NCBI RefSeq assembly: GCF_001598415.1
Contig: NZ_BCYX01000004.1
Span: forward strand, 62,001 to 126,000
Length of the DNA stretch: 64,000 bases
Reading direction: 5' to 3'
From: Sphingomonas mali NBRC 15500
Lineage (GTDB): Bacteria; Pseudomonadota; Alphaproteobacteria; Sphingomonadales; Sphingomonadaceae
Positions 57,050 through 64,000 of the stretch are shown in pieces. The stretch's first letter is position 1, and every line of letters begins with the position of its first letter. The position numbers and the translations under genes were made by a program. The notes below the pieces were generated by a model. That model saw only the letters and a list, made by a program, of their open reading frames with translations. It was not told the origin of the DNA and did not search any database.

Positions 57050-57514
57050 ATGCTGAGATCGTTTCCCGCCAAAAGCGCCCCCTCGTCGGACGATGGGGAC
57101 ATCGGCGGCATCGACCAGATCGTCGGGTTCCACATCCGCCTGGCCTATGGCGCGGTGTACCGCCATTTCAGCGAGACGTTCAGCGACCTGGGCCTGACCC
57201 AGAAACAGGTCTCTGTGCTATGGCTGATCGACGATCATCCGGGCATCGCCCAGGCGGATATCGGCCGGCGGCTGCAGATGGACCGTGCGACCGTGATGGC
57301 GATCATCAATCGTTTGCAGAAGCGCGGATTCGTAGTGCGCGGCCCCTCCCCCGACGATCGCCGGCGCCAGACCCTGAAGCTGACCGAAGCCGGCCATGAC
57401 GGCCTGATCGCGGCGCGCGCGTGCATCCTGGAGCACGAACAATGGCTGAAGAACCGCTTCACGCCGGGCGAGACGGGGATGCTGATCGAGTTGTTGCGGC
57501 GGATACACGAGTAA
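57050..57514 (+). CDS. MarR-family regulator divergent from the stilbene dioxygenase
   Basis: 154 residues from ATG 57050. Winged helix: HFSETFSDLGLTQKQVSVLW, GIAQADIGRRLQMDRATVMA with the recognition helix IINRLQKRGFVV, wing PSPDDRRRQTLKLTEAG. A second, separate MarR gene in the window (compare 36159); it shares the operator-like site type. Likely represses the divergent dioxygenase until a stilbene or vanillin-type ligand is bound (inference). Confidence 0.85.
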   Translation: MLRSFPAKSAPSSDDGDIGGIDQIVGFHIRLAYGAVYRHFSETFSDLGLTQKQVSVLWLIDDHPGIAQADIGRRLQMDRATVMAIINRLQKRGFVVRGPSPDDRRRQTLKLTEAGHDGLIAARACILEHEQWLKNRFTPGETGMLIELLRRIHE

Positions 57515-57525
57515 GGGAATGGCTG

Positions 57526-57542
57526 GGCCCGAGTTTCGGGCC
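57526..57542. terminator. Hairpin between convergent MarR and moeA
   Basis: Perfect 7-bp stem GGCCCGA / TCGGGCC with a 3-base loop GTT in the 34-bp gap between stop codons. Bidirectional terminator candidate. Confidence 0.6.
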
Positions 57543-57548
57543 GGCAGA

Positions 57549-58784
57549 TTACTGGGAACGTCCGACTTCCTGATCGCCCACGAAGCTCGGGGTCATCGCG
57601 AAACAGGTCCAGACGGGATCGCCCTTCGGATCGACCGACCGCACGACCCAGCTGTTGCACTCCAATAAGGGCCGCATGGTATGCGAGCGCTGGTCAGCCG
57701 CGAGGGTGACGGCCGGCGGCGGGCCGGGGTGCCATCGCGCCTTGAGGATCCGGGTACCGACAGTGTCCGCCCCGCCGGGACCGTCCATCGCGACGGCGCA
57801 TCCGCGCTCACGCCGCAGACCGAGCATCGCGCGGATCGCGGCAATCACGAAGAAGCGAGCACCAACCGCGGCGGCAACCGGATTTCCCGGCAATCCGAAA
57901 TACAGGCAGCCACTGGGCAAGGTGGCGAAGAGTACCGGCTTGCCGGGGCGCATCGCCACGCCGCGAAAGTGGATCGTCGCGCCCAGCGTCTGCAGCGCGG
58001 CGGGCACCTGGTCATGATCGCCGACCGATATCCCACCCGTCGAGATGATCAGGTCCGGCGCGGCGGCAAGGGCCTGCTCTATGCTCGTCACCAACGCCCC
58101 GCGCTCGTCGGGCGCCGGCGTGATAAGATGCGGCGCAAGACCGATCTGTTGCGTCATCGCGGCGATCATCGGTCCGTTCGAATCATGGACGAAATGCTCG
58201 CCGGTCCCGTTTGTCCGCCGCAATTCATCGCCCGTCGTCAGCACGACCACGCGCGGCAGCCGGATTGCATCGATCCCGGGTACGCCAAAACAGCACAACG
58301 CCCCAATGACTTCGGGCGTAACCAACTGGCCACGGGTGGCGACGACATCGCCTTGCCGCGCGTCCTCGCCCCGGCGCCGAATGTTCCTCCCGAGGCCGAC
58401 CGGCTCGGTCAGCACGACGGCTGAAGGCTCACGAACGACGCGCTCCTTGGCGACCACGGCGTCGAATGGCGCGACGATCGGCGCGCCCGTGCTGATCGCG
58501 CAGGCGCCCGGCGCCGACACCAAAGTCGCCGCCGCACCGGCCCGGCTTTCGCCGACCAGGTCCAGACGAACCGGCCTGTCAGACGACGCATCGTCGGCAT
58601 CGGCGGCCACCACCGCGAATCCGTCCATCGCCGAACAGTCGAACCGCGGATAATCGGCGCGCGCCACGACATCCACGCCGATGATCCGGCCGAGCGCCGC
58701 CCCAATTGCCACGGGTTCGACCGGCAGGTGCTGGGCGGCATTCTCGATACAGGTGAGCGCCGCCGGGAAATCGATGCGATTCAT
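57549..58784 (-). CDS. moeA: Molybdopterin molybdenumtransferase MoeA
   Basis: Inserts molybdenum into molybdopterin-AMP for the Fds formate dehydrogenase. 411 residues from ATG 58784: RADYPRFDCSAMDGFAVVAA, ISTGAPIVAPFDAVV, IRRRGEDARQGDVV, LTTGDELRR, IISTGGISVGDHD, FRGVAMRPGKPVLF and LPGNPVAAAVGARFF. The start overlaps the mobA stop by 4 bp (ATGA). Last gene of the fds operon; longer in-frame ORFs upstream are mobA shadows. Confidence 0.94.
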   Translation of the reverse strand: MNRIDFPAALTCIENAAQHLPVEPVAIGAALGRIIGVDVVARADYPRFDCSAMDGFAVVAADADDASSDRPVRLDLVGESRAGAAATLVSAPGACAISTGAPIVAPFDAVVAKERVVREPSAVVLTEPVGLGRNIRRRGEDARQGDVVATRGQLVTPEVIGALCCFGVPGIDAIRLPRVVVLTTGDELRRTNGTGEHFVHDSNGPMIAAMTQQIGLAPHLITPAPDERGALVTSIEQALAAAPDLIISTGGISVGDHDQVPAALQTLGATIHFRGVAMRPGKPVLFATLPSGCLYFGLPGNPVAAAVGARFFVIAAIRAMLGLRRERGCAVAMDGPGGADTVGTRILKARWHPGPPPAVTLAADQRSHTMRPLLECNSWVVRSVDPKGDPVWTCFAMTPSFVGDQEVGRSQ

Positions 58785-59323
58785 TGTCCCGACATACCAC
58801 GCAGCAGCGCCAGATCGTCGGGCCGATTGACGTTCGGGATAGGCGGCCAGCCGTCGAGCGCCTCGGCGCCAATCTCCTCTGCCCAAGCCCTGACCGCCAG
58901 GTTGCCACCGCGGTCGAGATAGTCGCTCAACGCCTCCGCTAAGGCGCAAGGCCACAGTCCGATCACGGGCGTACCGGCGACGAAGCTCGCCACGCTACGC
59001 CCGGCGAGGTCGGCGAGCAGGCCGGCGGGAAGCGAGGGCGTGTCGCAAGGGAGCGAGAGGACCGCATCGAAATGGCGATCCCGGGCATGAAGCAGTGCGC
59101 CGCACAACCCGCCGAGCGGGCCAAGCCCGGCGGCCGGCCAGTCCGCTATCGAGACATGACCCGGGCTATCGCGTCCGACGATGGCGATGTCGTCGGTGAC
59201 TGAACGCAATGCCTGGGCCGCATGGTCGAGCAAGGCCATTCCGGACAGCGTCGCGAGCGCCTTGTCGCCGCCGAACCGGCGAGCCTGGCCACCGGCGAGA
59301 ATGACGCCGAGCAGCCGGGTCAC
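58781..59323 (-). CDS. mobA: Molybdenum cofactor guanylyltransferase MobA
   Basis: Attaches GMP to Mo-molybdopterin to form the bis-MGD cofactor used by formate dehydrogenase. 180 residues from GTG 59323: LLGVILAGGQARRFGGDKAL (nucleotide loop), LSLPCDTPSLPAGLL, WPPIPNVNRPDDLALL. The GTG overlaps the fdhD stop (GTGA) and the stop overlaps moeA. Confidence 0.93.
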   Translation of the reverse strand: MTRLLGVILAGGQARRFGGDKALATLSGMALLDHAAQALRSVTDDIAIVGRDSPGHVSIADWPAAGLGPLGGLCGALLHARDRHFDAVLSLPCDTPSLPAGLLADLAGRSVASFVAGTPVIGLWPCALAEALSDYLDRGGNLAVRAWAEEIGAEALDGWPPIPNVNRPDDLALLRGMSGQ

Positions 59324-60132
59324 GGTATCGGCTCGAGCAACGCGTCGCTGCGCGCGAGGACGACGAGCCGGAGCCCGGCATCGGCCGCGCGCGCCAAAGC
59401 GAGATCGGTCGGCGCCGAAATCGTGACCAGCATCGGACATTGCGCGAGGACTGCTTTTTCGACCAGATCGTAGGAGCAGCGCGACGACAGCAAGGCGAAC
59501 CCGCCGTCCCAGGTTCGGCCGGATCGCGCCATCGCGCCGATCAGCTTGTCGAAGGCATTGTGGCGGCCGACATCCTCGCGAACCTCGATCACGGCGCCGT
59601 CCGCGTCGCACAAGGCGGCGGCATGGACCGCGCCGGTCTGTTCATGAAGCGGCTGGCGGGCACGTAGCCCGGCCAGCGCGGCGAATATCTGGTCGGGCGC
59701 GGCACGCGAAACCGTTTTGACCCTGGGTAGCGGCCGGATCGCCTGTTCGAGATTCTCGATGCCGCAAAGCCCGCAGGACGATTCCGACACGCGATGTCGC
59801 GCCCGCTCGACCAACGCCTCGGCGCGTGACGGCCCGAGCGACGCGCGGACCACGTCGCCGCTGGGCGCGGTATGAACGTCGATCGCCTCGATCTGGCCGA
59901 CATGGTCGATCAGCCGCTCGCTCAGCGCGAACCCGACGACAAAATCCTCGATGTCGAGCGGCGTCGCCATCATCACGGCATAGCCGATGCCGTTGAACTC
60001 GAGCGCCAGCGGCCGCTCGATGGCCACAGCCCGCTCGACCTCGCCGACGCCCGCGCCGTCGACGGCATGTCGCCGAAAGCGCATGGCGGAGACGCCGGCG
60101 GTCGGGAAAGGATCAGATGATGTCCCGGTCAA
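59320..60132 (-). CDS. fdhD: Formate dehydrogenase accessory sulfurtransferase FdhD
   Basis: Transfers sulfur to the Mo cofactor and is needed for active formate dehydrogenase. ~270 residues with YAVMMATPLDIEDFVVGFAL, the sulfur-carrying C-x-x-C in SSCGLCGIENL, GAVHAAALCD, EDVGRHNAFDKLIG and SSRCSYDLVEKA. I prefer a TTG at 60132 overlapping the fdsD stop (TTGA), which matches the coupling seen across this operon and gives usual FdhD length; ATG 60084 is the alternative. Confidence 0.9.
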   Translation of the reverse strand: MTGTSSDPFPTAGVSAMRFRRHAVDGAGVGEVERAVAIERPLALEFNGIGYAVMMATPLDIEDFVVGFALSERLIDHVGQIEAIDVHTAPSGDVVRASLGPSRAEALVERARHRVSESSCGLCGIENLEQAIRPLPRVKTVSRAAPDQIFAALAGLRARQPLHEQTGAVHAAALCDADGAVIEVREDVGRHNAFDKLIGAMARSGRTWDGGFALLSSRCSYDLVEKAVLAQCPMLVTISAPTDLALARAADAGLRLVVLARSDALLEPIP

Positions 60133-60359
60133 TCGGCCCGTTCCGCAGTCTCGCGGAGCAGCGCAACCGCGTCCCGTGCGGTATCGCTCAGATGCTCCCC
60201 ACCACCGTCGAGATACGCCACGATCGCCTGACGCATCCGGGGATCCCAGAATTGGCGGAGATGATCCCGGGTCGCCGTCACTGGACGGTCGCGGCACTGG
60301 CTGCCGAGTTCGCGCGCGATCTGGTTGGCCATGTAGACGAGGTGGTCGGTGGTCGACAT
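60129..60359 (-). CDS. fdsD: Formate dehydrogenase delta subunit FdsD
   Basis: Small subunit of NAD-dependent molybdenum formate dehydrogenase. 76 residues: LVYMANQIARELGSQCRDRP, HLRQFWDPRMRQAIVAYLDG, GGEHLSDTARDAVALLRE. This is the typical FdsD size and order (after the alpha subunit gene). 10 bp downstream of fdsA and overlapping fdhD. Confidence 0.92.
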   Translation of the reverse strand: MSTTDHLVYMANQIARELGSQCRDRPVTATRDHLRQFWDPRMRQAIVAYLDGGGEHLSDTARDAVALLRETAERAD

Positions 60360-60369
60360 CGCCCGCGCC

Positions 60370-63216
60370 TCACTCGGCCGCTTCGGGAAGGATGCGGCGC
60401 GAGCGTTCGGTTTGCGCCTGATAAGTCTGCTGCCAGTCGCTGGGCCCGTTCGATATCGCCACCTGAACGGCCGTCACCTTGTATTCCGGGCAATTGGTCG
60501 CCCAGTCCGAATAGTCGGTGGTGATGACGTTGGCCTGGGTCGCGGGATGATGGAAGGTCGTATAGACTATGCCCGGCGCAACGCGTTCGGTGATCAATGC
60601 GCGCAACGTCGTCTCCCCCGCGCGGCTGCGCAGGCTGACCCAGTCGCCGTCCCGGATGCCGCGATTCTCGGCGTCGTGCGGATGAATCTCAAGCCGGTCC
60701 TCGGGATGCCAGGCAATATTGTCGGTGCGGCGCGTCTGGGCACCGACATTATACTGGCTGAGGATGCGGCCGGTGGTCAGCAGCAGCGGGAAACGCGGCC
60801 CAGTCTTCTCGTCGGTCGGGATATAGTCGGTGACGACGAAATGCCCCTTGCCGCGCACGAATTGGTCGACGTGCATGGTGGGCGTGCCTTCGGACGCGGC
60901 CTCGGTCGCCGGCCATTGCATCGATCCCAGCCGGTCGAGCGCCTCATAACTCACCGTGGCAAACGTCGGCGTCAGGGCGGCGATCTCATCCATGATCTCG
61001 GACGGATGGGTGTAGGTCCAATCGAGTCCGATCGCATTCGCCACGAGCTGGACGATTTCCCAATCGCCATAGCCATTGAGCGGTGCCATCACCTTGCGCA
61101 CGCGCTGGATCCGGCGCTCGGCATTGGTGAAGGTGCCGTCCTTTTCGAGAAAGGTCGATCCGGGCAGGAAGACGTGCGCGTAATTGGCGGTTTCGTTGAG
61201 GAACAAATCCTGCACCACGACGCATTCCATCGCGGCGAGCCCTGCCGCGACATGGTGCGTGTTCGGGTCCGATTGCAGGATGTCCTCGCCCTGGATGAAC
61301 AATGCCTTGAACGTACCATCGGTCGCGGCGTCGAGCATGTTGGGAATGCGCAGCCCCGGCTCGGCGTCGAGCGTGACACCCCAGGCGCGTTCGAACATCG
61401 CGCGTGTCGCGGCGTCGGAAACGTGACGATAGCCCGAATATTCGTGCGGAAAGCTGCCCATGTCGCACGCGCCCTGGACGTTGTTCTGCCCACGGAGCGG
61501 GTTCACGCCAACGCCCTCGCGGCCAATATTGCCGGTCGCCATCGCCAGATTGGCGATCGCCATGACGGTCGACGACCCTTGGCTGTGCTCGGTGACGCCC
61601 AGGCCATAATAGATCGCACCATTGCCGCCAGTTGCGAACAGCCGCGCAGCGGCGCGCAGGTCGGCCGCCGGCACGCCGGTCAGCGCCTCGGTCGCTTCGG
61701 GCGAGCGCTGGGGCTGCGCGACGAACGCAGCCCAATCCTCGAACTCGCTCCAGTCGCACCGCTCACGGACAAAGGCCTCGTCGGCAAGCCCCTCGGTCAC
61801 GACGACATGCGCGATCGCGGTCAGCACCGCTACATTGGTGCCCGGACGCAGCGGCAAGTGGTGCGTCGCGGCGACATGCGGCGTGCGAACGAGGTCGATG
61901 CGCCGCGGGTCGATCACGATCAGCTTCGCGCCCTCGCGCAACCGCTGCTTCATCCTGCTGGCGAATACCGGATGGCCATCGGTCGGATTGGCGCCGATCA
62001 CCATGATCACGTCGGCATGGGCGACGCTGTCGAAATCCTGCGTCCCCGCCGACGTTCCGAACGTCGTCTTGAGGCCATAGCCGGTCGGAGAATGGCAGAC
62101 CCGCGCACAGGTATCGACATTGTTGTTGCCGAACCCCTGGCGGATCAATTTCTGAACCAGGAACGTCTCTTCGTTGGTGCAGCGGCTCGAGGTGATGCCG
62201 CCGACGCTGTCCTTGCCGTATTTGGCCTGGATGCGCCGGAACTCGCCGGCGGTATGGGCGATCGCTTCGTCCCAGGACACTTCGCGCCATGGATCCTCGA
62301 CCGAGGCGCGGATCATCGGCTTCAGGATCCGGTCGCGGTGATTGGCATAGCCCCAGGCGAACCGCCCCTTGACGCAGCTATGCCCGTGATTGGCCTTGCC
62401 GTCCTTCCACGGCACCATGCGCACCAGTTGCTCGCCGCGCATTTCAGCCCGGAAAGTGCAGCCGACTCCGCAATAGGCGCAGGTCGTGACGACCGCCTTG
62501 TCGGGTGTTCCCTGGGCGATCACCGATTTCTCGATCAGCGCGGAGGTGGGACAGGCCTGTACACAGGCACCGCACGACACGCATTCCGAGGCCAGAAAAG
62601 TGTCGTCCTGGCTGGCGGCGACCTTCGAGGCGAAGCCGCTGCCCTCGATCGTCAGGGCAAACGTCCCCTGGATCTCGTCGCAGGCGCGCACGCAGCGCGA
62701 GCAGACGATGCATTTGGCGGGATCGAAGGTGAAATAGGGGTTGCTCTCGTCCTTCTCGGCGACGAGGTGGTTGAGGCCCTCATAGCCATAGCGGACGTCG
62801 CGCAGGCCGACCGCGCCGGCCTGGTCCTGCAATTCGCAATCGCCATTGGCCGAGCAGGTAAGGCAATCGAGCGGATGGTCGGAGATGTAGAGCTCCATCA
62901 CCCCCCGCCGCAGCTTGGCCAGCCGATCGGTCTGCGTTCGCACGACCATGCCGTCCGCGACCGGCGTGGTGCACGAGGCCGGATAGCCGGCTCGGCCTTC
63001 GATCTCGACCAGGCAGAGGCGGCATGAACCGAACGCTTCGAGCGTGTCGGTCGCGCACAATTTGGGGATGTCGGTGCCGACCAACGCCGCGGCGCGCATG
63101 ATCGACGTTCCTTCGGGCATCGTCACGTCCTGCCCGTCGATCCTGAGCGTCACCATTGCGGGCGCTGCCGCCGATACCGCCTTGGTGCCGAGATCACGCT
63201 CGCCGATCCATGCCAT
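60370..63216 (-). CDS. fdsA: NAD-dependent formate dehydrogenase alpha subunit FdsA
   Basis: Catalytic subunit oxidising formate to CO2 with Mo-bis-MGD. 948 residues from ATG 63216. In order: [2Fe-2S] domain (EAFGSCRLCLVEIEGR), NuoG-like His-Cys cluster (DHPLDCLTCSANGDC), two ferredoxin motifs (CIVCSRCVRACDE, CVSCGACVQACPTSA), the Mo-domain [4Fe-4S] (CAYCGVGC) and the Mo-ligand Cys region VDTCARVCHSPTGYG. This layout is FdsA. The fdsB stop lies 5 bp upstream. An 892-residue ORF on the opposite strand is a shadow. Confidence 0.95.
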   Translation of the reverse strand: MAWIGERDLGTKAVSAAAPAMVTLRIDGQDVTMPEGTSIMRAAALVGTDIPKLCATDTLEAFGSCRLCLVEIEGRAGYPASCTTPVADGMVVRTQTDRLAKLRRGVMELYISDHPLDCLTCSANGDCELQDQAGAVGLRDVRYGYEGLNHLVAEKDESNPYFTFDPAKCIVCSRCVRACDEIQGTFALTIEGSGFASKVAASQDDTFLASECVSCGACVQACPTSALIEKSVIAQGTPDKAVVTTCAYCGVGCTFRAEMRGEQLVRMVPWKDGKANHGHSCVKGRFAWGYANHRDRILKPMIRASVEDPWREVSWDEAIAHTAGEFRRIQAKYGKDSVGGITSSRCTNEETFLVQKLIRQGFGNNNVDTCARVCHSPTGYGLKTTFGTSAGTQDFDSVAHADVIMVIGANPTDGHPVFASRMKQRLREGAKLIVIDPRRIDLVRTPHVAATHHLPLRPGTNVAVLTAIAHVVVTEGLADEAFVRERCDWSEFEDWAAFVAQPQRSPEATEALTGVPAADLRAAARLFATGGNGAIYYGLGVTEHSQGSSTVMAIANLAMATGNIGREGVGVNPLRGQNNVQGACDMGSFPHEYSGYRHVSDAATRAMFERAWGVTLDAEPGLRIPNMLDAATDGTFKALFIQGEDILQSDPNTHHVAAGLAAMECVVVQDLFLNETANYAHVFLPGSTFLEKDGTFTNAERRIQRVRKVMAPLNGYGDWEIVQLVANAIGLDWTYTHPSEIMDEIAALTPTFATVSYEALDRLGSMQWPATEAASEGTPTMHVDQFVRGKGHFVVTDYIPTDEKTGPRFPLLLTTGRILSQYNVGAQTRRTDNIAWHPEDRLEIHPHDAENRGIRDGDWVSLRSRAGETTLRALITERVAPGIVYTTFHHPATQANVITTDYSDWATNCPEYKVTAVQVAISNGPSDWQQTYQAQTERSRRILPEAAE

Positions 63217-63221
63217 CGTCG

Positions 63222-64000
63222 CTACTCCGCCGCCGCCGAGGATATGGGTGCGCCCGCACCGAAATCCTGCGGGAAATGATCGAGCGCGCTCAGCACCGGA
63301 TAGGGTGTGAACCCGCCAAGCGCGCAGAGGGATCCGAATTTCATCGTGTCGCACAAATCGCGCAGCAGCTCGACGTCCTGCCCGGCCGGCCGCGCGCCGC
63401 CGGCGACATTGCGCATCTGGGGAAGTCGCTCGACGGCGTCGGCCGCTCGGCGTTCACCGGCGATGAGCCGATCGATCAGCTCGACCCCGCGCGTCGACCC
63501 TATCCGGCACGGCGTGCACTTGCCGCAGCTCTCGTGCGCGCAAAATTCCATGGCGAAGCGCGCCATGTGCGCCATGTCGACAGTGTCGTCGAACACCGTG
63601 ATGCCGGCATGGCCGATCAACCCACCGGCCGCGGCGAACGCTTCATAGTCGAACGGTAAATCGAACATCGACGGTGGGAAATAGGCGCCGAGCGGGCCGC
63701 CGACCTGCACCGCCTTGACCGGGCGGCCGCTGTCGGTGCCCCCACCAATATCCATGACCAGCTCGCCCAGCGTGATGCCGAAGCCCACTTCGAACAATCC
63801 GCCATTCCTGACATTGCCGGCAAGCTGCACCGGCATGGTGCCGCGCGACCGGCCGAAGCCGATCGCGGCATAGGCATCGCCGCCTTCGCTCAGGATGAAC
63901 GGCACGGCTGCCAGGCTCAGCACATTGTTGATCACCGTCGGGCGGCCGAACAGCCCGGCGATCGCCGGCAAGGGCGGCTTGGCCCGCACCTCGCCTCTCT
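63222..64000 (-). CDS. fdsB: NAD-dependent formate dehydrogenase beta subunit FdsB, C-terminal part (cut by right edge)
   Basis: Flavoprotein/NADH-binding subunit related to NuoF; about 258 codons are inside. It begins mid-protein (RGEVRAKPPLPAIAGLFGRP), has the NAD/FMN-domain end GGTDSGRPVKAVQVGGPLG, and the [4Fe-4S] ligands in ESCGKCTPCRIG and SLCALGGF. The N-terminal half and probably fdsG lie beyond base 64000. The GTG internal to the frame at 63989 is not a start. Confidence 0.93.
   Translation of the reverse strand, partial: RGEVRAKPPLPAIAGLFGRPTVINNVLSLAAVPFILSEGGDAYAAIGFGRSRGTMPVQLAGNVRNGGLFEVGFGITLGELVMDIGGGTDSGRPVKAVQVGGPLGAYFPPSMFDLPFDYEAFAAAGGLIGHAGITVFDDTVDMAHMARFAMEFCAHESCGKCTPCRIGSTRGVELIDRLIAGERRAADAVERLPQMRNVAGGARPAGQDVELLRDLCDTMKFGSLCALGGFTPYPVLSALDHFPQDFGAGAPISSAAAE

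Noticed and set aside
60349..63027. 892-codon open frame on the plus strand
   Set aside because: It lies wholly opposite fdsA, whose cofactor motifs are unmistakable. The predicted protein is Arg/Gly/His-rich low-complexity sequence of the kind high-GC antisense frames produce.

Overview
The window looks like a sphingomonad (Alphaproteobacteria, Sphingomonadales). The DNA is GC-rich throughout, and the genes match, family by family, the lignin-aromatic catabolic genes known from Sphingobium sp. SYK-6 and Novosphingobium aromaticivorans: protocatechuate 4,5-cleavage genes, tetrahydrofolate-dependent O-demethylases, glutathione-dependent beta-etherases, a CoA-dependent ferulate route, 5-carboxyvanillate decarboxylase, a lignostilbene dioxygenase and TonB-dependent receptors. 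Genus and species cannot be settled from the sequence alone. No rRNA, tRNA, CRISPR array, insertion sequence or phage gene was seen, and no stretch longer than about 300 bases lacks a gene.

Layout. 1-319: start of a TonB receptor that runs off the left edge. 0.46-9.84 kb: protocatechuate 4,5-cleavage block, with ligK-ligU-ligI on the minus strand and, divergently past a LysR regulator with two HTH domains, a DUF1932 dehydrogenase-ligJ-ligA-ligB-ligC-pobA on the plus strand. 9.9-12.1 kb: aromatic-acid MFS transporter and a CmcJ/NvfI-like protein. 12.4-21.4 kb: TonB receptor, two overlapping GSTs, a quinohemoprotein lipoprotein, an amidohydrolase, a third GST and folD. 21.4-28.4 kb: VOC protein, ligM, alpha/beta hydrolase, an SDR-SDR-NTF2 operon (probable C-alpha dehydrogenases), an XRE/MmyB-like regulator and a second CmcJ-like protein. 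28.4-38.1 kb: a nu-type GST, ligF, ligG, aldehyde dehydrogenase, ferB, ferA, a small unknown, ferC (MarR) and a second aldehyde dehydrogenase. 38.3-45.0 kb: MetE-like protein, IclR regulator, desA, alpha/beta hydrolase, metF, purU, folB and a small unknown. 45.2-57.5 kb: AMP-forming CoA ligase, AraC regulator, SDR, MFS, an NTF2-fold LdpA/PcfL-like lyase, aldehyde dehydrogenase, ligW, a second MFS, lignostilbene dioxygenase and a second MarR regulator. 57.5-64 kb: fdsB-fdsA-fdsD-fdhD-mobA-moeA, an NAD-linked molybdenum formate dehydrogenase operon cut by the right edge.

How it works together (inference from families and context). Dimers enter through TonB receptors. They are opened by SDR plus GST (beta-O-4), by the NTF2 lyase plus the stilbene dioxygenase (beta-1 or phenylcoumaran type), or by ferA/ferB for cinnamates. 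Aldehyde dehydrogenases and LigW deliver vanillate, and LigM/DesA remove methyl groups onto tetrahydrofolate. The ring is cleaved by LigAB and processed by LigC-I-U-J-K to pyruvate and oxaloacetate. The methyl group travels through MetF, FolD and PurU to formate, which the Fds formate dehydrogenase oxidises to CO2 with NADH gain.

The most notable unannotated signal is a family of about 13 imperfect 21-bp palindromes (ATTGTATGC, three bases, GCATACAAT). They sit upstream of many of these units from 9.9 to 57 kb and surround ferC. They look like one shared, probably MarR-type, operator for a lignin regulon.
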